A stretch of 37,729 nucleotides of DNA from Caulobacteraceae bacterium. Lineage in GTDB: Bacteria > Pseudomonadota > Alphaproteobacteria > Caulobacterales > Caulobacteraceae. The translations under genes and the position numbers were made by a program. Location of the stretch: NCBI GenBank assembly GCA_025450315.1, contig JANWHQ010000070.1:1-37729 (forward strand). The letters run 5' to 3'. Below, piece by piece: positions 25,689 through 32,669 of this stretch. Under the pieces are notes generated by a model. That model was not told where the DNA came from, searched no databases, and worked only from the letters and a program-made list of their open reading frames with translations. Position 1 is the first letter of the stretch. Each line of letters starts with the position of its first letter.

Positions 25689-25714
25689 GTTCTTGATTTG
25701 TTCCATAACAGCTC
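25689..25714 (-). promoter_or_regulatory. LexA (SOS) box array upstream of the VOC gene
   Basis: On the plus strand GTTC (25689-25692), seven bases, GTTC (25700-25703), seven bases, then GCTC (25711-25714). The first pair is an exact match to the alphaproteobacterial LexA direct repeat GTTC-N7-GTTC; the third unit extends the 11-bp period with one mismatch. The array lies 18-43 nt upstream of the minus-strand VOC start, overlapping where its promoter should be. Confidence 0.75.
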
Positions 25715-26363
25715 AGCCCCCGAGGGTAAAGACACCGGTGCGCCGGACCTCGCGGTCCTCGAGCTCGCGCGTGGTCTGCACCTCGTAGGTCGCCAGGGGG
25801 ATCAGCCCCTCGCGCGGCAGATAGGCCCGGCCCGGATCGCCGATCAGCACGCGCCGGCCCTCGGCATGGGCCGTCTCCAGCCAGCGGCGCACGCGGTCGG
25901 CCAGGGGCCAGGCGTAGCAGACGTCCCCGGCGCAGATGACCTCGACGTCGGGCGGCGGAGTTTCCAGCAGGTCCTGGCCGGTGAAGTCGAGCTCCACCTC
26001 GTTGGCCTCGGCATTCAACGCCACGGCGGCCGCGCAGAAGGGGTCGATGTCGGCCGCCAGCACCCGGGCCGCGCCGGCCTTCATGGCGGCGATGCCCACC
26101 AGGCCCGAGCCGGTGGCGAGGTCGAGCACCCGCTTGCCGGCGACCTCATCGGGATGGTCCAGCAGATAGCGCGACAGGGCCTGGCCGCCGGCCCAGGCGA
26201 AGGCCCAGAACGGCGGCTCCAGCCCCTCCTGCTGCAGCGCCTCTTCGGTCCGCCGCCAGATCGGCTCGATCTCGGTGGCCAAGTGGAGCTGGATCTCGGG
26301 CGTATGGGGTGGGGGCTGCAGGCGGGTGTGCTCGAGGATGAAGGCCCGCGGGTCCGCGATCAT
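25713..26363 (-). CDS. ETF-beta lysine methyltransferase homologue (METTL20/ETFBKMT-like)
   Basis: The 216-residue class I SAM methyltransferase matches the METTL20 group closely. It has PEIQLHLATEIEPIW at the N-terminus, then FWAFAWAGGQALSRYLLDHPDEVAGKRVLDLATGSGLVGIAAMKAGAARVLAADIDP with the SAM-binding GxGxxG-like loop, followed by CAGDVCYAWPLADRVRRWL and GRRVLIGDPGRAYLP. In mammals and some alphaproteobacteria this enzyme methylates lysines of the electron-transfer flavoprotein beta subunit next to the recognition loop, tuning electron flow from acyl-CoA dehydrogenases. The ATG overlaps the stop of ubiA (ATGA), so it is coupled to a ubiquinone gene. Both act around the ETF-quinone branch of respiration; that link is inference. 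The stop lies inside the LexA-type array. Confidence 0.85.
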   Translation of the reverse strand: MIADPRAFILEHTRLQPPPHTPEIQLHLATEIEPIWRRTEEALQQEGLEPPFWAFAWAGGQALSRYLLDHPDEVAGKRVLDLATGSGLVGIAAMKAGAARVLAADIDPFCAAAVALNAEANEVELDFTGQDLLETPPPDVEVICAGDVCYAWPLADRVRRWLETAHAEGRRVLIGDPGRAYLPREGLIPLATYEVQTTRELEDREVRRTGVFTLGG

Positions 26364-27289
26364 CCGATGGGGCCGAAGTGGGAATTCCCGGCCATCAGGC
26401 CCAGGAACAGGATCAGCCCGGCCTCGCGGTTGGACTTGAACAGCCGAAGCGCCAGGGCGCCGTCGTCGACGCGGAGCCGGCGCGCCTGCCAGAGGAGGTG
26501 CAGGGCGTAGACCGCCAGGAAAGGCCAGACCAAAGGGCCCAGGCGGGCCACGGCCACGGCGGCCGCCGCCAGCGCCACGCAGATCGCGTAGAAGACGGCC
26601 ACGCCCCGCGGCGCCTTGGCCCCGAGCCGGCGGGCCGACGACTTCACCCCGACCAGGGCGTCGTCCTCCATGTCCTGCACCGCGTAGATGGTGTCGTACC
26701 CCAGGGTCCAGAAGAAGCCCGAGGCGTAGAGCAGCGCGGCCTGCCAGCCGAACTGGCCGGTGGCGGCGGCGTAGCCCAGCGGCGCGCCCCAGTTGAAGGT
26801 CAGGCCGAGCCACGCCTGGGGCCACCAGGTGATCCGCTTCATGAACGGATAGGCCGCCACCAGCGCGAGCGAGCCGACCCCCAGGGCGATGGCCAGGGGC
26901 TTCAGCGACAGCAGGATCAGAAGCCCCACCAGGCTCAGGCCCGCCACATAGGCCCAGGCGCCCTTGACGCTGATCTGGCCCGACGGAATCGGCCGCAGGG
27001 CCGTGCGGGCCACCCTGGCGTCGAAGTCGCGGTCGACGATGTCGTTGTAGGCGCAGCCCGCGCCGCGCATCACCACCGCGCCGACGGCGATCAGGATCAG
27101 CAGCCGGATGTCCGGCCCCCGGCCCTGCTGGGCGCCCGCCAGGGCCACGGCCTGCCAGCCCGGCAGCATCAAGAGCCAGGCGCCGATCGGCCGGTCGAAA
27201 CGGGCGAGCTTCAGCCAGGGCCGGATGGTCGACGGCGCATAGCGGTCGACCCAGTTGTCGGGGCGGGCGTCTGGCAGGGCCGCGGTCAT
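26360..27289 (-). CDS. ubiA: 4-hydroxybenzoate polyprenyltransferase UbiA
   Basis: This 309-residue integral membrane prenyltransferase attaches the polyprenyl tail to 4-hydroxybenzoate, the second step of ubiquinone synthesis. The first Asp-rich motif GAGCAYNDIVDRDFDARVARTALRPIPSG (near residue 76) and the second, LGYDTIYAVQDMEDDALVGVKSSARRLG (near residue 198), which bind the Mg-diphosphate, are both intact. Hydrophobic helices fill the spaces between and after them, giving the usual nine-helix bundle. The N-terminal RFDRPIGAWLLMLPGWQAVALAG is typical. The stop overlaps the start of the methyltransferase gene. The ATG at 27287-27289 is the first sensible start; there are 405 nt between it and the divergent ABC transporter. 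Confidence 0.95.
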   Translation of the reverse strand: MTAALPDARPDNWVDRYAPSTIRPWLKLARFDRPIGAWLLMLPGWQAVALAGAQQGRGPDIRLLILIAVGAVVMRGAGCAYNDIVDRDFDARVARTALRPIPSGQISVKGAWAYVAGLSLVGLLILLSLKPLAIALGVGSLALVAAYPFMKRITWWPQAWLGLTFNWGAPLGYAAATGQFGWQAALLYASGFFWTLGYDTIYAVQDMEDDALVGVKSSARRLGAKAPRGVAVFYAICVALAAAAVAVARLGPLVWPFLAVYALHLLWQARRLRVDDGALALRLFKSNREAGLILFLGLMAGNSHFGPIG

Positions 27290-27466
27290 GGCTCCCTTGT
27301 CCGGCCTTGCGGGGCATGGATCAAGCCCAGGCCAGTCCGTGCCCCCGCCGCCACACCGGCCCGTGGAAATCCGGGCGGGCGGGCGCCGGCCTCCCGCGCT
27401 GGTTGACCGACTCGCGGCCCGGGCCTATGCGTCCCCCGTCCCAAGCAGCCGGAAAGGAGGGGCCGA

Positions 27467-27526
27467 ATGCAGATCGCAAGCACGTCGCCCATGCTCCGAA
27501 CCGGCGCACCAGGCGGGCCGAGCTAA
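27467..27526 (+). CDS. Short ORF with strong ribosome-binding site, 19 codons
   Basis: ATG 27467 is preceded by GGAAAGGAGG (27451-27460) six bases away, one of the best ribosome-binding sites in the window. It is followed by 18 more sense codons and TAA at 27524. The peptide begins MQIASTSPMLRT and ends GAPGGPS, with no recognisable domain. It lies alone in the 405-nt gap between ubiA and the ABC transporter. It may be a leader peptide or a chance ORF; it is too short for codon statistics. Confidence 0.35.
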   Translation: MQIASTSPMLRTGAPGGPS

Positions 27527-27581
27527 CTCGGCGAACCCCTCGGCCGGCGTCGGAACCTTCCCCCGATCCGAGGACCTCCCG

Positions 27582-27698
27582 ATGACCAGCCGCTCCCGCG
27601 GAACCCTTCGGTTCCGCCGCCACCACCGTCTTCCGCCATCCCCCGGCCGGGCCGCGCGCGACCGCGACGTCCGGCCAAGCTTGGAACGCTTCCGATGA
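27582..27698 (+). CDS. Arg-rich short ORF overlapping the ABC transporter start
   Basis: A 38-codon ORF starts at ATG 27582 with GAGGA at 27570-27574, seven bases upstream. Twelve of 38 residues are Arg (MTSRSRGTLRFRRHHR then LPPSPGRAARDRDVRPSLERFR). Its TGA at 27696-27698 overlaps the ATG of the ABC transporter at 27695, the same 4-nt coupling used by most operon genes here. A perfect 8-bp hairpin lies in its first quarter. It could be a translated leader controlling the transporter. Chance cannot be excluded, because Arg codons dominate random frames in GC-rich DNA. Confidence 0.4.
   Translation: MTSRSRGTLRFRRHHRLPPSPGRAARDRDVRPSLERFR
27598..27617 (+). repeat. Hairpin inside the ABC transporter leader ORF
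   Basis: GCGGAACC (27598-27605) and GGTTCCGC (27610-27617) form a perfect 8-bp stem around CTTC. It lies 78 nt upstream of the transporter start, within the Arg-rich ORF. It could pause translation or transcription, or be a protein-binding site. The rest of 27290-27581 holds the 19-codon ORF but otherwise no feature I can support. Confidence 0.5.
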
Positions 27699-29479
27699 GC
27701 GACGATCCCGACAATCCCGACGACGGCGTGCGCCGCCGCGTGCTGTCCAACGGCCAGGTGCTGGCCTTCGTCATGCGCCAGTGGATGCGCCGGCCGCGCC
27801 TCCTGGCCGCCACCCTGGTCTTCCTGTTCGTGGCCGTGGGCCTGGACCTGATGCTGCCGACCGCCGCCGGCCGGTTGGTCGATGCGGTGGCCAAGGATCC
27901 CGCCCGTCCCCAGCGCGCCTGGCAGGCCTGGACCCTCTTCGTGGGGGTGTTCCTGGGCTACGCCATCTCGCGCAACATCCAGCTCAGGTTCTGGAACCCC
28001 TTCGCCGCCCACAACATGGAGGAGATGATCAACGACGCGTTCGCGCGGGTGCAGTCCTTCTCGGCCGACTGGCATGCCGACGCTTTCGCCGGCGCGACGG
28101 TGCGCAAGGTCAGCCGGGCCATGTGGGGCTACGACCAGGCGTCCGACGCCCTGACCCTGGTGCTGGGCCCCGCCTTCTTCGTGCTGTTCGGCCTGTCGAT
28201 CATGATGTTCCTGCGCTGGCCGATCGTGGGCGTCTTCACCTTCCTGATCGTGGTCGCCTATGTGACTTCCAACGTGCTCCTGACGTCGAGGTACGTGCGG
28301 CCGGCGAACCTGCGCTCCAACGCCCTGGACTCCCAGATCGGCGCGGCCCTGGCGGACGCCATCTCGTCCAACCCGACGGTGAAGACCTTCGGCGCCGAGA
28401 CCCGCGAGGAGGCGCGCTTCGCCGGCGTGATGCTGTCCTGGCGGCGCGCGGCCCTGATCACCTGGAACCGCTTCATCAACGTCTGGCTGATCCAGAACCT
28501 GATGCTGGTGCTGCTGCAGGGCGGGCTGACCGGGCTGCTGGTGTGGCTGTGGTCGCGGGGCAAGGCCAGCGCCGGCGACGTCGCCTTCGCCATCACCGCC
28601 TTCATGCTGATGAGCGGCTATCTGAAGAACGTCGGCGAGCAGATCCGCATGCTGCAGAAGTCGCTGGACGACACCGAGGACGTGGCCGGCTACATGACCC
28701 AGCAGTCGGCGGTGGCCGACGCGCCGGGCGCCGCGCAGTTCCGCCCCGGCGACGGGGCGGTGGCGTTCGACGCCGTCACCTTCGCCTACAAGGGACAGCC
28801 CGAGCCGACCTACCAGGACTTCTCGCTGAAGATCGCGCCGGGCGAGCGGGTGGCGCTGGTGGGGCCGACGGGGGCGGGCAAGTCGACCTTCGTCAAGCTG
28901 ATCCAGCGGCTCTACGACCTGCAGGCCGGCCGCATCCTGATCGACGGCCAGGACATCTCGACGGTGACCCAGGTGTCGCTGCGGCGGGCGATCGCGGTGG
29001 TGCCGCAGGATCCGGCCCTGTTCCACCGGACCATCGGCGAGAACATCGCCTATGCCCGTCCGGACGCGACCCAGGACGAGATCGTGGCGGCGGCCAAGCG
29101 GGCGCGGGCGCACGATTTCATCGCGCGCCTGCCCAAGGGCTACGACACCCTGGTGGGTGAGCGGGGGGTGAAGCTCTCGGGCGGCGAGCGCCAGCGCGTG
29201 GCCATCGCCCGGGCCTTCCTGGCGGACGCCTCGATCCTGGTGCTGGACGAGGCGACCTCCTCCCTGGACGTGGAGACCGAGGTCCAGGTGCAGGCCGCCA
29301 CCGAGGCCCTGATGGCCGGGCGCACCACCATCGTCATCGCTCACCGGCTGTCGACCATCCGCGGCGCCGACCGCATCCTGGTGTTCCAGGACGGCCGCAT
29401 CGTCGAGGAGGGCCGGCACGGGGATCTGGTGGCCAAGGGCGGCGCCTATGCCCGGCTGCACGCGACGGCGGGCGGGTGA
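27695..29479 (+). CDS. ABC exporter, fused permease and ATPase
   Basis: This 594-residue half-transporter has an N-terminal six-helix domain (first helix about 37-58, RLLAATLVFLFVAVGLDLMLP; then regions near 73, 150, 175 and 270) and a C-terminal nucleotide-binding domain. Walker A is GPTGAGKST (about residue 390), followed by the Q-loop VVPQDPALFHRTIGENIAY, the signature LSGGERQRVAIARAF, Walker B SILVLDEATSSLD and the switch HRLST. The order and spacing are those of homodimeric MsbA/Atm1-type exporters. The permease half carries RNIQLRFWNPFAAHNMEEM and a DWHADAFAGATVRKVSRAMWGYDQASDAL stretch that I cannot assign to a known substrate class. The start overlaps the Arg-rich short ORF. Substrate is unknown; lipids, peptides or glutathione conjugates are all possible for the fold. 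Confidence 0.93.
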   Translation: MSDDPDNPDDGVRRRVLSNGQVLAFVMRQWMRRPRLLAATLVFLFVAVGLDLMLPTAAGRLVDAVAKDPARPQRAWQAWTLFVGVFLGYAISRNIQLRFWNPFAAHNMEEMINDAFARVQSFSADWHADAFAGATVRKVSRAMWGYDQASDALTLVLGPAFFVLFGLSIMMFLRWPIVGVFTFLIVVAYVTSNVLLTSRYVRPANLRSNALDSQIGAALADAISSNPTVKTFGAETREEARFAGVMLSWRRAALITWNRFINVWLIQNLMLVLLQGGLTGLLVWLWSRGKASAGDVAFAITAFMLMSGYLKNVGEQIRMLQKSLDDTEDVAGYMTQQSAVADAPGAAQFRPGDGAVAFDAVTFAYKGQPEPTYQDFSLKIAPGERVALVGPTGAGKSTFVKLIQRLYDLQAGRILIDGQDISTVTQVSLRRAIAVVPQDPALFHRTIGENIAYARPDATQDEIVAAAKRARAHDFIARLPKGYDTLVGERGVKLSGGERQRVAIARAFLADASILVLDEATSSLDVETEVQVQAATEALMAGRTTIVIAHRLSTIRGADRILVFQDGRIVEEGRHGDLVAKGGAYARLHATAGG

Positions 29480-29565
29480 CGAGCGAGGAACGCCGGATCG
29501 CAAGCGGGGGCCGGGCGGCGCCTCAGCTTGGGTGGCCCGGTCAAGCCGGTCCATGACGGACCTGA

Positions 29566-31260
29566 TCAATGCTCCAGCATCCGCCTCAGCGTGCCGATCT
29601 CGTCGGCCTCCCGCGCCGGCTTGTCCCAGCGGATGCGGCTGATCCTCGGGAAGCGCATGGCGACGCCGGACTTGTGGCGGCCCGAGGCCTGCAGGCCCTC
29701 GAAGGCGACCTCCAGCACCAGGCCGAAGTCGCGGTCGGCCCTGACCGCCCGCACCGGGCCGTAGCGTTCGGTGGTGTGGTCGCGCACGAACTTGTCGAGC
29801 AGCTTCAGCTCCTCGTCGGTGAAGCCGAAATAGGCCTTGCCCACCGGCGTCAGCCTGTCCTCGTCCCAGACCCCGAAGGTGTAGTCCGAGTAGTAGCTCG
29901 AGCGCTTGCCGTGGCCGCGCTGGGCGTACATCAGCACCGCGTCGATCAGGTGCGGATCGCGCTTCCACTTGAACCAGGGCCCCTTGGGCCGGCCGGCCTC
30001 GTAGATGGAATCCCAGCGCTTCAGCATCAGCCCCTCGGCGGCCTGGGGGTCGCCCTCCGGCGGATGGGCCCGCAGTTCGGCCAGCTCGTCCCAGCTTCCG
30101 AACGGCTGCAGCGGCGAGAGGTCGATGCGCGCCGAGTCGATCGTGCCGACCAGGGCCTCCAGCCGACCGCGCCGGCCGGCGAAGGGCAGGTGGCGGACGT
30201 CCTCGCCGCCGTCCGAGAGGATGTCGTAGGCGCGGATGCCGGCCGGGTATTCGGCCATCAGCCGGGCGTCCACGCTCTTGCGGTTCAGCCGCTGCTGCAG
30301 ATCGCCGAAGCCCGCCACGCGCCCGCCGCGCAGCACCAGCAGCTCGCCGTCGATCACCCCTTCGAAGTCCAGCGCCTCGACCACGTCGGGAAAGGCCGGG
30401 GCGATATCGTCGCCGGTGCGGCTGAACAGGCGGCGCACCCCGCCCTCGCTGACGGCCTGGACGCGGATGCCGTCCCACTTCCATTCGGCGGCGTAGTCCT
30501 CCGGATCCAGCCGGGCGAAATCGACGGCCTCGTCGATGGCCTGGGCCAGCATTACCGGCCGGAAGCGCCCCGGATGGTCGGCCGTAGGCCGCTCCGCCCG
30601 GCCTTCCAGCCAGGCGAACAGGTCGTCGTAGGGCGGCGACTGGCCGTGCCACAGCTCCTCTACCTCCGAGACCGGCACGGGACCGATCTCGGCCAGGGCC
30701 TGCTTGGCCAGCCGCGCGGACAGGCCCACGCGCAGCCCACCGGTCATCAGCTTGAGCAGGGCCCAGCGGCCGTCGGCGTCCAGGGCGTCCAGCCAGCTCT
30801 CCAGCAGACGGGGGACCTCGGTGCGCGAGGCCGCGTGCAAGGCGTCGACCACCTCCGAGAGATCGGGCTCCCGGTTGGCGCGCGCGCCTTCAGGCGAAGT
30901 GGACGCCGGTTCGCCGCCCGGAAGGCGCGCCATGTCTGGAATCCGCGCACCCAGGAAAACCGGATCCCACTTTTCCTGGGTGCGCGGCCGGGCGGGCCAG
31001 ACCAGCGCGACCGTCTCGGCCAGGTCGCCGACATAGTCGTAGGACCAGGCGAACAGCACCGGGTCCATGCGCGCCTCGACGGCCTTGCGGATCATCGCCG
31101 GCTTGGCCGACCGGAACGACAGCTCGCCGGTCAGGGCGGCCAGGGCCCAGCCGCGCTCGGGATCGGGCTGGGTCTTCAGGAAATCGCGGACCAGGGTCAG
31201 CTTGGCGTTGCGCGAGGCGGTGAAGGACAGCCTTCCCAGCAGCTCGGCGAAGGCGCGCAT
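29566..31260 (-). CDS. ATP-dependent DNA ligase, 'cisplatin damage response' type, with palindromic insert
   Basis: The 564-residue protein joins nicks using ATP. An N-terminal alpha-helical domain (SYDYVGDLAETVALVWP, RWALLKLMTGGLRVGLSARLAKQAL) precedes the adenylation domain with catalytic Lys261 in AEWKWDGIRVQ and nucleotide-transferase motifs RLFSRTGDDIAPAFPD, EGVIDGELLVL, EGLMLKRWDS and GPWFKWKRDP. An OB-fold end (FGLVLEVAFEGLQASGRHKSGVAMRFPRISRIRWDK) completes the enzyme. It belongs to the family annotated as cisplatin damage response ligase and is not a Ku-LigD type. Residues 92-127 (PRTQEKWDPVFLGARIPDM to GARA) look like an insertion, encoded by the repeat pair at 30882-30987. Without it the length would be about 529, closer to the family's norm. 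It lies 3 nt downstream of rimM on the same strand. The nuclease and helicase partners often found with this ligase are not adjacent. Confidence 0.92.
   Translation of the reverse strand: MRAFAELLGRLSFTASRNAKLTLVRDFLKTQPDPERGWALAALTGELSFRSAKPAMIRKAVEARMDPVLFAWSYDYVGDLAETVALVWPARPRTQEKWDPVFLGARIPDMARLPGGEPASTSPEGARANREPDLSEVVDALHAASRTEVPRLLESWLDALDADGRWALLKLMTGGLRVGLSARLAKQALAEIGPVPVSEVEELWHGQSPPYDDLFAWLEGRAERPTADHPGRFRPVMLAQAIDEAVDFARLDPEDYAAEWKWDGIRVQAVSEGGVRRLFSRTGDDIAPAFPDVVEALDFEGVIDGELLVLRGGRVAGFGDLQQRLNRKSVDARLMAEYPAGIRAYDILSDGGEDVRHLPFAGRRGRLEALVGTIDSARIDLSPLQPFGSWDELAELRAHPPEGDPQAAEGLMLKRWDSIYEAGRPKGPWFKWKRDPHLIDAVLMYAQRGHGKRSSYYSDYTFGVWDEDRLTPVGKAYFGFTDEELKLLDKFVRDHTTERYGPVRAVRADRDFGLVLEVAFEGLQASGRHKSGVAMRFPRISRIRWDKPAREADEIGTLRRMLEH
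30882..30987. repeat. Pair of opposed palindromic elements with a common GTGG-NNN-CCGG core, in frame in the ligase
   Basis: Element 1 (30882-30930): GCGCGCCTTC ... GAAGGCGCGC outer arms, GGCGAA ... TTCGCC inner arms, loop GTGGACGCCGG. Element 2 (30943-30987): perfect 17-bp arms CCGCGCACCCAGGAAAA and TTTTCCTGGGTGCGCGG, loop CCGGATCCCAC, which read on the other strand is GTGGGATCCGG. Both loops are 11 nt, share GTGG-NNN-CCGG, and lie in opposite orientation 12 nt apart. The arms differ, so only the core and architecture are shared. I see no other copy in the window. Confidence 0.8.
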
Positions 31261-31263
31261 GGC

Positions 31264-31776
31264 CTATTCGGTCTCGCCAGGCCGGACGATGACGATCCGC
31301 CCTCCCTCGAGGTCGACCTGGGGGGCGCTCTCGGCGGTGAAGGCCACCATCCAGCTCGCCTGGCGGCCGGGGGGCTGGATCTCCAACACGTCGCCCGCGC
31401 CATAGTTCTGCACCGACTTGACCGCCCCCAGGGGCGAACCGTCCGGCGTCTCGGCCCGCAGGCCGATCAGGTCGGTCAGGTAGAATTCCCCCTCCCCGGG
31501 CGGCGGCAGGGCCGAGCGGGGGGCGTAGAGCTCCAGGCCCTTCAGGGCGTCGGCCTCCTCCTTGGTGGCCACCTCCTTGGCCCGGGCGATCAGACCCTCC
31601 TTGAACGAGCGGCCCGACAGCAGCGTCAGGCCGTGCTGGCCGTTGACGCGCCTCAGCTCGCGGAAATTCAGCACCGCCAGGGGACTGTCCGTATAGGTGC
31701 GGATGCGCACTTCGCCCTTCACGCCGAAGGCGCCGGAGACGCGCGCCACCAGGACCAGACGATCTGAGCCGGACAT
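31264..31776 (-). CDS. rimM: Ribosome maturation factor RimM
   Basis: This protein of about 170 residues assists 30S head assembly by binding S19. It has the RimM N-terminal beta-barrel domain (DRLVLVARVSGAFGVKGEVRIRTYTDSPLAVLNF, residues 4-37) and a PRC-like C-terminal domain (GEFYLTDLIGLRAETPDGSPLGAVKSVQNYGAGDVLEIQPPG, then VDLEGGRIVI). ATG 31776 starts the usual short MSGSDRLVLV leader; an in-frame TTG at 31794 would add six residues. RimM is usually encoded between rpsP and trmD. Here neither is present: upstream is a divergent glycosyltransferase (about 82 nt) and downstream, after only 3 nt, is a DNA ligase. The gene is therefore out of its usual operon context, and its promoter must be in the short divergent region. 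Confidence 0.9.
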   Translation of the reverse strand: MSGSDRLVLVARVSGAFGVKGEVRIRTYTDSPLAVLNFRELRRVNGQHGLTLLSGRSFKEGLIARAKEVATKEEADALKGLELYAPRSALPPPGEGEFYLTDLIGLRAETPDGSPLGAVKSVQNYGAGDVLEIQPPGRQASWMVAFTAESAPQVDLEGGRIVIVRPGETE

Positions 31777-31858
31777 GGCGTTCCACTCGTCCAAGGTCAG
31801 GGCCGCGTCAACCGCGCCAGCGCTCCCTTCCGCCGTCGAAACCGGCTAAGAGCGCCCC

Positions 31859-32596
31859 GTGACGTCCCGCTCGACAACGACCCCCGAGATTTCGGTGGTG
31901 GTCCCGGTGTTCGACGAGGAAGGCAATGTCGCCGCCCTCGCCCGCGAGATCGCGCGCGCCTTCGACGGCCGGCCCTATGAGATGATCTTCGTCGACGACG
32001 CCAGCCGCGACGGCACGCTCGAGGCCTTGAAAGCGCTGAAGTCCGAGCTGCCGCAACTGCGGGTGCTGTCGCATCAGAAGAACGCCGGCCAGAGCCGGGC
32101 GCTGAGGACCGGCGCCGAGGCGGCGCGGGGCCAGGTGCTGGTCACCCTGGACGGCGACGGCCAGAACGATCCGGCCGACGCGCCCGCCCTGGTCGAGCGG
32201 CTGAAAGCGGGCGGCCCGTCGCTGGGGCTGGTCGGGGGGCTGAGGCTGCGCCGCCAGGACAGCTGGTCCAAAAGGATCGGCTCCAGGATCGGCAACGGCG
32301 TGCGCCGGCGCCTGCTGCGGGACGATGCGATCGACACCGGCTGCGGCCTGAAGGCGATGTGGCGCTCGGCCTATCTGCGCTTTCCCTATTTCGACCACAT
32401 GCACCGCTTCCTGCCGGCCCTGGCCAAGCGCGAGGGGCTGAAGACCGATTTCGTGGAAGTGCGCCACCGTCCGCGCGCGTCGGGCCAGTCGAAATACACC
32501 AATTGGCGGCGGCTGAAGGCCTCGCTGGGGGACCTCGTGGGCGTGGTCTGGCTGCTCGGCCGGGCCCGCCTGCCGGGCCAGGTCAACGAACCCTAG
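31859..32596 (+). CDS. GT2-family glycosyltransferase (dolichyl/polyprenyl-phosphate sugar transferase-like)
   Basis: This 245-residue GT-A fold enzyme has ISVVVPVFDEEGNVAALAREIARAFDG (residues 11-37), the nucleotide-sugar EMIFVDDASRDGTLEAL, the NAGQSRALRTGAEAARG helix and the metal-binding LVTLDGDGQNDPADAPALVE (DxD-like). Later the acceptor region DTGCGLKAMWRSAYLRFPYFDHMHRFLPALAKREG with an HRPRASGQSKY motif is typical of enzymes that transfer a sugar to polyprenyl phosphate. There is no C-terminal membrane pair, so it is a peripheral enzyme of the DPM1 type. The GTG start at 31859 has no clear Shine-Dalgarno. It may supply a polyprenyl-linked sugar to an envelope glycan; the sugar is unknown. 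Confidence 0.88.
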   Translation: MTSRSTTTPEISVVVPVFDEEGNVAALAREIARAFDGRPYEMIFVDDASRDGTLEALKALKSELPQLRVLSHQKNAGQSRALRTGAEAARGQVLVTLDGDGQNDPADAPALVERLKAGGPSLGLVGGLRLRRQDSWSKRIGSRIGNGVRRRLLRDDAIDTGCGLKAMWRSAYLRFPYFDHMHRFLPALAKREGLKTDFVEVRHRPRASGQSKYTNWRRLKASLGDLVGVVWLLGRARLPGQVNEP

Positions 32597-32669
32597 CGGT
32601 TGTCCTGCATTGCGGCGGCGCCGAAAGGCGTTAACTCTGCCGCGGGGTAGTCTTCGGGGGAGGCGTTCC

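Noticed and set aside
26371-26395. Another copy of the GTGG ... CCGG palindromic core in ubiA
   Set aside because: GTGGGAATTCCCGG has the wrong internal length and lacks complementary flanking arms; it encodes normal UbiA C-terminal residues.
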